The translations under genes and the position numbers were made by a program. A stretch of 64,000 nucleotides of DNA, taken from Myxocyprinus asiaticus (taxonomy: Eukaryota > Chordata > Actinopteri > Cypriniformes > Catostomidae). A model generated the notes under the pieces. That model worked only from the letters and a program-made list of their open reading frames with translations. It was not told where the DNA came from and did no database searches. Positions 58,037 through 64,000 of this stretch are shown here, piece after piece. How positions within the stretch are numbered: position 1 is the stretch's first letter; each line of letters begins with the position of its first letter. The DNA is taken from the NCBI RefSeq assembly GCF_019703515.2, contig NC_059368.1:35975831-36039830 (forward strand), written 5' to 3'.

Positions 58037-58260
58037 TGTAACAGTATAGAGATGGGCAAGGAGGAGGCGGGAACCAGCTGAACAATCAAAATAATGTTTA
58101 ATGAAAATGTAAAAAGACATAAACACACATGGCAGCTGCATGTGGCTCTCTCTCGAACTGCCGCATCTGGCTCAGCCTTATCCCTCTCCTCAGCTGATTA
58201 GCCCGATTGGGGGTCGGCTGTGCACACTCACGGCCCGGCCCCGCCCTCCATCTCATCACA
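58037..58260 (-). repeat. LTR, 3' copy on the minus strand
   Basis: Plus-strand ends 'tgtaacagtata' and 'catctcatcaca'. It is preceded on the minus strand by the purine-rich 'aaagtagggaggag' (58261-58274), a polypurine tract candidate. Confidence 0.75.
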
Positions 58261-58716
58261 CTCCTCCCTACTTTGCCTCAGGCCGGGGAACCCCTGGCAT
58301 GACGTATATGCCGGCAGGCTTTCCCCACCTTCCGAGACCTGGGAGGGAGACAAGGGGAGAGAAAAAAGGAGAGAGAAAGGGCAAGGCAGAGCGACAGTTA
58401 GAGAGAGAGAAGAAAGAGAGAAAAAAAATTGCTCGCCGGTTCACAGACACGCTGTCGCCTGGTCCTCGACCATTCCTCCACCATCTGGCGGACGGCAGAC
58501 ACTCCTCCCCGGGCGGACCGGAGTGAGTCCTCCAACCCCTGGCGATGGAATGCCCCTCCGTGTTGGCGGCTGGTAGCATGCCCCTCCACCCCTGGCAGTG
58601 GCTCCACCACTCCAGGTGGCAAGCAGCGAGCCCCTTCTCCCCTCGCGGATGGCCGCGGCTGCTCCTTTGGGCAGACGGCAGTGGCGAGGACTCCACGACA
58701 GCACATCCCTCCTCCT

Positions 58717-58734
58717 TCCCGGGTTTCAGAACCA
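58717..58734 (-). promoter_or_regulatory. primer-binding site candidate
   Basis: Minus strand TGGTTCTGAAACCCGGGA begins one base after the LTR. Its complement ends in CCA, as a tRNA 3' end does; which tRNA is not determined. Confidence 0.6.
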
Positions 58735-58735
58735 A

Positions 58736-58933
58736 TGTAACATGGTTCAAATGGGCAAGGAGGAGGCGGGAACAGGCTGAACAGTCAAAGTAATATTTAA
58801 TGAAACAAAAAGACACAAAACACAAACACACACATGGCAGCTGCGTGTGGCTCTCTCTCTCCTCGGATGATTAGCCTGATTGGGGGCCAGCTGTGCACAC
58901 TCACGGCCCGGCCCGACCCTCCTCCTCGTCACA
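58736..58933 (-). repeat. LTR, 5' copy on the minus strand
   Basis: Plus-strand ends 'tgtaacatggtt' and 'cctcctcgtcaca', matching the other LTR apart from an internal gap of about 35 bp and scattered substitutions. Confidence 0.75.
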
Positions 58934-59144
58934 CTAACCATGACATTGTCTGATTTATTCAGGATTATAAAGAAATCTGACAGAGTTGATGCAAAGTGAG
59001 GACACAACTTTGATAGACAGTTTTGTATGGGAAATATAATTTAAAGTTCATTTAATGTATTGTTTGATATCTTACAGATCCCTACCTTTCATTTGATATT
59101 AATATTTGTGTATTTGTTACATTTTTAAACACTTTGTTTGGCAG

Positions 59145-60262
59145 TTTAAGTCAAGTCATTTTTATTTGTATATCGCTTTTCACAACACACATCATTTCAA
59201 AGCAGCTTTACAGGAAATCATGCATTAACAAAAAAATGAAACTGTAAGATCTATAAAGTATTAGAGTGATCATTGTGTAGTTTGATTAAATATGATTGTA
59301 AAATGTGTACAGAAATTAAATAACTAAATAATAATTGTATTTAGAACCCCTGTGAGCAAGCTGAAGGCGACTGTAGCAAGGAACACAAAACTCTATAAGA
59401 TGCTGGTTAATGGAGAAAAATAACTTTGGGAGAAACCAGGCTCACTGTGGGAGCCAGTTCCCCTCTGGCTAAACAAGATGAATATAATGCCAATAGTTAT
59501 GTGTGTGCAGTCCAAGTCATGGTTTTAAATTTGTAAATTAAGTAAGAGTTAATGTCCAGTGTTTTAAATATAAAAATATTTTTTTATGAACTTTAAGATT
59601 AATGACTAATGTCTTTGAAGTCCATCCTGGATTAACTGCAGAAGTTCACATAGATGCATTGTCCTTTGTTAGTTGGCTGATGAAGGCTTTTGTTGGCAAT
59701 TCAATGATAGTCTATGTATTCCATTTCAAGAGTGTATTCCATTAATAGACAAAGGTGATGCAGGCAGAAACAAATGATGAGGTGCATACAATTAAACCTG
59801 CAGGACAATTCGGTGAGGTTCGGTGGGGTCCATCCTAAATCCAAGGTTCAAGCTGTGGCATATGAAGTATGCGATGTCTTACAGTTGGAGATGGCATCAG
59901 TTCATCCTCTGAAGTCAAAAAAAGTGATGTCTGGCTAGCACCGTCTGTAGTTTATCATCTCACAGCGAAACGTAGCAGTGGAGTCCAACACCAAGCAGGA
60001 ACGGAGCTGGATCTGGCCAGCTCTGATAACCTCAGGAAATGAATCCCGAGGTTCAGACATGGAAACAAATAGAATAATATTAGCGTAGACGCCATTCAAT
60101 TTTATGCAGAGTTATGGATCATGATGGATGTTTCTGGTTCTGGAACTTGATGGAATATAGCATGTCAGAAGGTCACTTAAGTACTGTGGAGCTAGACCAT
60201 TCGAAGCTTTGTATGTAGTTAACAGAATTTTAAAATTCATACGAAATTTAACAGGTAGCCAA
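59145..60262 (-). mobile_element. LINE fragment (L2-like), 3' part
   Basis: At 60262-60120 the minus strand translates as HWLPVKFRMNFKILLTTYKA, SNGLAPQYLSDLLTCYIPSS, the conserved C-terminal part of L2-type reverse transcriptases. The left side holds 'ttatttgtatatcgcttttc' and 'aaagcagctttacaggaaat', widespread fish 3'-end sequence. No catalytic box remains. Confidence 0.68.
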
Positions 60263-61401
60263 TGGATGATAAAATTGGGCTAATATGATCATATCATATT
60301 TCATAGTTTAACATTGTGACCTCTTGCTGAGGACAGGTTAATTTGCATGTGCTTCCAAGTATAGAGCATGCATTTTTAGATGTAACTTTTCCAGTATTTT
60401 TATTATTATTAATTTCTTAATTTTCTTTCTTTTTTTTTTTTTTTTTAATAAAGATGACTTTTGTTCAGTATGTAAGAATTTTTTTTTTTCTCTTATCTCA
60501 AGAATCAGTGACTCAATCAATTATGGCATTTTCTTAATTTTAATTGAAAAATTCTTTAATGGTATCTGTCCAGGATATGTTTTTAGATGGTAATAAGAGG
60601 AAATGTCACAAAGACCTAGACCTCTCAGATGAAGGATATCATATTCTATATACAGTATAAAACATTATGGGTCCAATGGGGCAAAAATGTCTGAGCAGAA
60701 CATAAGGGTTAATATAGAAAAACATCATAAAATAGATGTTAATCAAATGAGAAAATATTGGGCTTTTTGAAATAAATATAATATAATGTACAGGATCATA
60801 ATTTTAACAGGTCATTATCAAAATATGGTGACAAACATGTCCCTTAACCCCCCCCCCCCCCCCCTTTTATTATATAATATGAAAGGATTTGAAATTTGTT
60901 TACACATGAATTTGTCAATTGCCTGAAAAACCCTTGTCCCCTTCAACTGGTACACCACGTCTATGACATTTACAGATATTAATGTGTTTATTTTTTACTC
61001 ATTTTGTTTTCTCATGTCAGGCATTAGTGCAAGGCATAACAAGTGAGCAAAAAAGCAAAACAAAATAATATTTCATAATTTAAATAATTTAAAAATAATG
61101 TCATTGGTGTTATAGGAAGAAGAGGCTTCTCAAATATGTAGTAGTGATTTTCCAACCTGTTTAATAAGTTATTAATTTAAATTTTAACTGTAATTTTTTA
61201 ACATGGTTCATTTGAATATGTCATTGGTGTTACACTGTTTAATGGTCATGTGAAAGGTTTTATTGAAAAAAAAAATTATAGTGTGATTTATTGATTTTAG
61301 TCAGATCAGTAGTGTGTGTTTTGTAGGGCTGCAATGGTACACAAAATTCACAGTTCAGTAAGTACCTCAGTTTTAGGGTCACTGTTCGGTGCAGTTTTGG
61401 T
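60263..61401. other. intron with homopolymer tracts
   Basis: T-run at 60430-60447 and C-run at 60848-60864. 'gggctgcaatggtacacaaa' near 61326 resembles a common fish repeat end. No gene. Confidence 0.45.
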
Positions 61402-62249
61402 ACAGCAGGGAAAACGTCATGGTTACTTTCGTAACCTCTATGAACACTAGGGGTCCCTACACAAAATGCCACAACTAGCTGAACTGTGTTACGTGACGTG
61501 GCAGTGTGTGATGGGCAGACTGCTGTGTGCCTCGTAGCCAGCGCACCAGGCCATCACGTAACCTCCCCAATGCTCTTTATGAGCGTCGAACAGTCCTTCA
61601 AGAACAAGTCGACTGCTCAACAAATAGGGACAGGCTGGCCCAGCCGAGGCCTCTTTTCCTTCTCTTTTCTCCTCAAAAAGAGTGGAATTTGTTAACTGAC
61701 TGGGAGCTGTAAGTGTGTACTTCGGGGGGGGGGGGGGGTGTGTCACTCCCAAGGGGAAGACACCGTGGAGACCACACCTCGCCCAAAAAAAAAGGGGGGG
61801 GGGGGAGGGGTACTTCAAGTGGAAATACATCACATGGTCTTACCGAGTCTTGTTGGAAGTATGTCATGTGGAGAGTCGCATGGTGGGTCCTACCCAAGGG
61901 GGGAGGAGTTTCTACAAGCATGGCGACCAGAGCAGAGGGCCCTCTGCTTAAGGAAGACATAGTTTACCAAGAGGGAAGCGATTTTACGGAAGATTAAACA
62001 CATGGGGTTACCTATGGGGAACCACCGCATGCGGAGCACCTACCTCAGTACAGGGCCTTACCAGCACACTTACTGAGCTGACAGCGAGTTTCTTCGCAAA
62101 CTCGACTACCACAGGGCTAAGGAGGAAGTCATCCAGGGATCACAGTCTGTGAACACTACTGGGAGTCAAGAGCACACGTCTTCCCCTCAAGGGAGGGGAA
62201 AGGCACTATGCACAAGCAGTACACCTGGCCAGCTTTCCCAGAACTTACC

Positions 62250-63105
62250 TACTCGTGCCTGCCACTACACGGGACGAAGCCGACTCAACCCGGAGATTAT
62301 AGAACCTTGCAAAGGTATTGGGTGTTGCCCAGCCCGCTGCTCTGCAGATGTCTTCCAAAGAGGTCCCACTGGCCAGGGCCCAGGAGGCCGCCACACTCCT
62401 GGTAGAGTGGGCTCGTAACCCCGCAGGGGGTGGCCCGTCCTAAGCTTGATATGCCATAGCGATGGCGTCAATGACCCAGTGGGCGATCCTCTGTTTGGAG
62501 ACAGTGCTTCCTTTCCGCTGTCCACCAAAGCAGACAAAGAGCTGCTCGGAGCTCCTATAGCTCTGCGTGTGATCCAAATAGATGCGTAAAGCTCACACCG
62601 GGCACAGCAACGCCAAGGCTGGGTCTGCCTCCTCCTGGGGCAGCGCTTGCAGGTTCACCACCTGATCCCTGAAAGGGGTCGTGGGAACCTTGGGCACATA
62701 GCCCAGTCGGGGTCTCAGGATCATGTGAGAGTAACCTAGACCAAACTCCAGGCACGATTCACTGACAGAGAACACTTGCAGGTCCCCTACCCTCTTGATG
62801 GAAGTGAGCACAGTCAGGAGGGCAGTCTTGAAAGAGAGTGCCTTAAGCTCAGCTGACTCCAAGGGCTCAAAGGGAGCTCCCCGTAGACACTGAAGGACTA
62901 CAGAGAGGTCCCACAGGGGAATGAGGTGTGGTCTAGAGGGGTTCAACCTCTTAGCACCTCTCAGGAACCTGATGATCAAGTCGTGCTTCCCCAAGTACTT
63001 ACCATCTACTGCATCGTGATGAGCCGAAATAGCGGCTACATACACCTTCAAGGTGAAGGGGGACAGCCGCCCCTCCAACCTCTCCTGCAGGAAGGAAAGC
63101 ACCAA
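62250..63105 (-). pseudogene. DIRS tyrosine recombinase, copy 4
   Basis: A continuous 170-codon frame (63105-62593) has LSPFTLKVYVAAISAHHDAV (core-binding domain), RPHLIPLWDLSVVLQCLRGA, KTALLTVLTSIKRVGDLQVF with the catalytic Arg, and ILRPRLGYVPKVPTTPFRDQ. After a frame break, the minus strand reads YLDHTQSYRSSEQLFVCFGG, KQRIAHWVIDAIAMAYQA, then LRAHSTRSVAASWALASGTS (H-x-x-R) and GWATPNTFARFYNL (nucleophile Tyr). All catalytic residues are visible, but at least one stop (after AMAYQA) and a frame change disable it. Confidence 0.88.
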
Positions 63106-63245
63106 TCGAACTGCACATCTCTGGGGGTCTTCCCGTCAGGAAGCACACCACTTAGCGAACAGACGGCACTTCAAGGCATACAGGCGCCTTGTAGAGGGAG
63201 CCATAGCCTGAGTGATCGTGTCTATCACCGCAGGCGGTAGGCCAC

Positions 63246-63763
63246 TTAAGTCCTTCGAGTCCCGTCCAAGGGCCAGACGTGGAGATTCCAGAGGTCTGGT
63301 TGCGGGTGCCAGATGGTGCCCCGTCCCTGAGAAAGGAGGTCCTTCCTCAGGGGAATTCGCCGGGGGGGGGGGCTGTCACGAGGAGCGTGAGATCCGAGAA
63401 CCATGTCTGGGTGGGCCAGTAGGGTGCTACTAGGATGACCTGCTCCCTGTCCTCCCTGACCTTGCACAGGGTCTGTGCGAGTAGGCTTACTGGGGGAAAT
63501 GCGTATTTGCATAGTACAGGGGGCCAGCTGTGTGCCAGCACATCTATACCGAGGGGTGCCTCGGTCAGGGTGTGAATAGAACCGCTCGGCTCCGAAGAGA
63601 AAATCTGAATGAGTGGTTGCACACCAGCTCCTTTTATACCCGTATGTCCGGGGGAGTGGCATGCAAATTCCACTCGCCAATTCTCATTGGCCTTTTTTTT
63701 AAAAAGCAGAGGTGTTTCGAGCTCCCAAGAGTGACCCCTAGTGTCACTACATCCACACAACAT
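63246..63763 (-). pseudogene. DIRS RNase H end and linker, copy 4
   Basis: The minus frame has TLTEAPLGIDVLAHSWPPVL, CKYAFPPVSLLAQTLCKVRE and QVILVAPYWPTQTWFSDLTL, the segment that links RNase H to the recombinase in DIRS elements (copy 1 has LGLDALAHIWPVKCEYAFS). It continues out of frame as LRKDLLSQGRGTIWHPQPDL and LHVWPLDG, which leads into the recombinase. Confidence 0.82.
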
Positions 63764-63785
63764 CGAGTGAGTGACAGATAGGGAA

Positions 63786-64000
63786 CAAAGAATCTTTCTT
63801 TAAATTATTTATTTTGAAAACACATTATTTGATAATTTGATTATTGTGAAAGCTCATTTATACATGACTGCACTATGCATATTTCTTTAACGAAATTACA
63901 ATACAAAACTTAAGAGCCTCTTATATGCACATTGTATAAAATCATAAATAATAAGAAAAGTAAACAATAGTGCAATTATAATAATTGATAATAATAATAA
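63786..64000. other. AT-rich intron, nothing recognised
   Basis: Low-complexity end of the window; no DLGAP exon is seen before the edge. Confidence 0.5.

Larger units (their letters stand above)
58037..58933 (-). mobile_element. TRIM-like non-coding LTR retroelement
   Basis: Two direct repeats, 58037-58260 and 58736-58933, share 'gggcaaggaggaggcgggaa', 'catggcagctgc-tgtggctc' and 'tgtgcacactcacggcccgg'. On the minus strand each starts TGTGA and ends TTACA. The internal part is about 475 bp, GC-rich, with no Gag or Pol motif. A primer-binding-like TGGTTCTGAAACCCGGG and a purine tract abut the LTRs in the right places. Flanks 'ataac' and 'ctaac' give a near-perfect 5-bp target duplication. 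The right repeat lacks about 35 bp found in the left. Confidence 0.78.
61402..63785 (-). mobile_element. DIRS-like retrotransposon, copy 4, 3' half
   Basis: On the minus strand: RNase H/linker (63763-63246), tyrosine recombinase (63105-62250), then non-coding sequence with poly-G runs (61725, 61795) to 61402. Ends are inverted: 'aacactaggggtcccta' at 61443 against 'agtgacccctagtgtcac' at 63729. Gag and most RT are missing, so it is an internally deleted or truncated copy. It is the least diverged of the four recombinases. Confidence 0.85.

Noticed and set aside
58268..58831. 187-codon minus frame in the GC-rich block
   Set aside because: It crosses the LTR boundary of the TRIM-like element, has no retroviral motif, and overlapping frames on both strands are equally open because of GC content.

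Overview
This window is vertebrate nuclear DNA, almost certainly from a teleost and probably a cypriniform fish. The evidence is AT-rich intronic sequence, canonical GT/AG exons of a vertebrate synaptic gene, and a dense load of fish-type repeats: DIRS-like tyrosine-recombinase retrotransposons, Tc1-like elements with long inverted repeats, an L2-type LINE, tRNA-derived SINEs, and the short elements ending in 'ATAGTTCACC'. Nothing bacterial, viral or CRISPR-like is seen. Family calls rest on recognised motifs only; no search was run.

The host gene lies on the + strand. Two exons (6895-7051 and 8951-9170) encode a contiguous piece of a disks-large-associated protein (SAPAP/GKAP family), most like DLGAP2. 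A third candidate exon of 60 bp (49315-49374) fits the open reading phase about 40 kb downstream. Earlier exons and the C-terminal GKAP domain must lie outside the window, so most of the 64 kb is intron.

Inside the 40-kb intron, 16451-17283 is a clear coding-like terminal exon of a protein I do not recognise, followed by a short 3' region and an AATAAA at 17870. A small exon candidate at 12762-12887 fits its phase. It is either a nested same-strand gene or an alternative 3' end of the dlgap transcript, because the phases also fit a direct splice from the 8951-9170 exon.

The rest is transposon-derived. 1-6.6 kb: a decayed Tc1-like element and an inverted pair of ~700-bp elements. 7-24 kb: MITEs, a hAT-like element with an exact 8-bp target duplication (18124-19868), and a Tc1-like palindrome (20597-21478). 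28.7-32.9, 37.4-42.6, 52.5-56.4 and 61.4-63.8 kb: four degraded DIRS-like elements, all on the minus strand, with recognisable Gag zinc knuckle, RT, RNase H and tyrosine recombinase pieces. 46.9-48.0 and 59.1-60.3 kb: two 5'-truncated LINE fragments, also minus. 51.5-52.4 kb: a DNA transposon whose superfamily I cannot name, with one in-frame stop in its protein fragment. 58.0-58.9 kb: a small non-coding LTR element (TRIM-like) with a PBS and PPT, also minus. The DIRS, LINE and LTR pieces all run antisense to the host gene, as expected for elements that survive in a transcribed intron.
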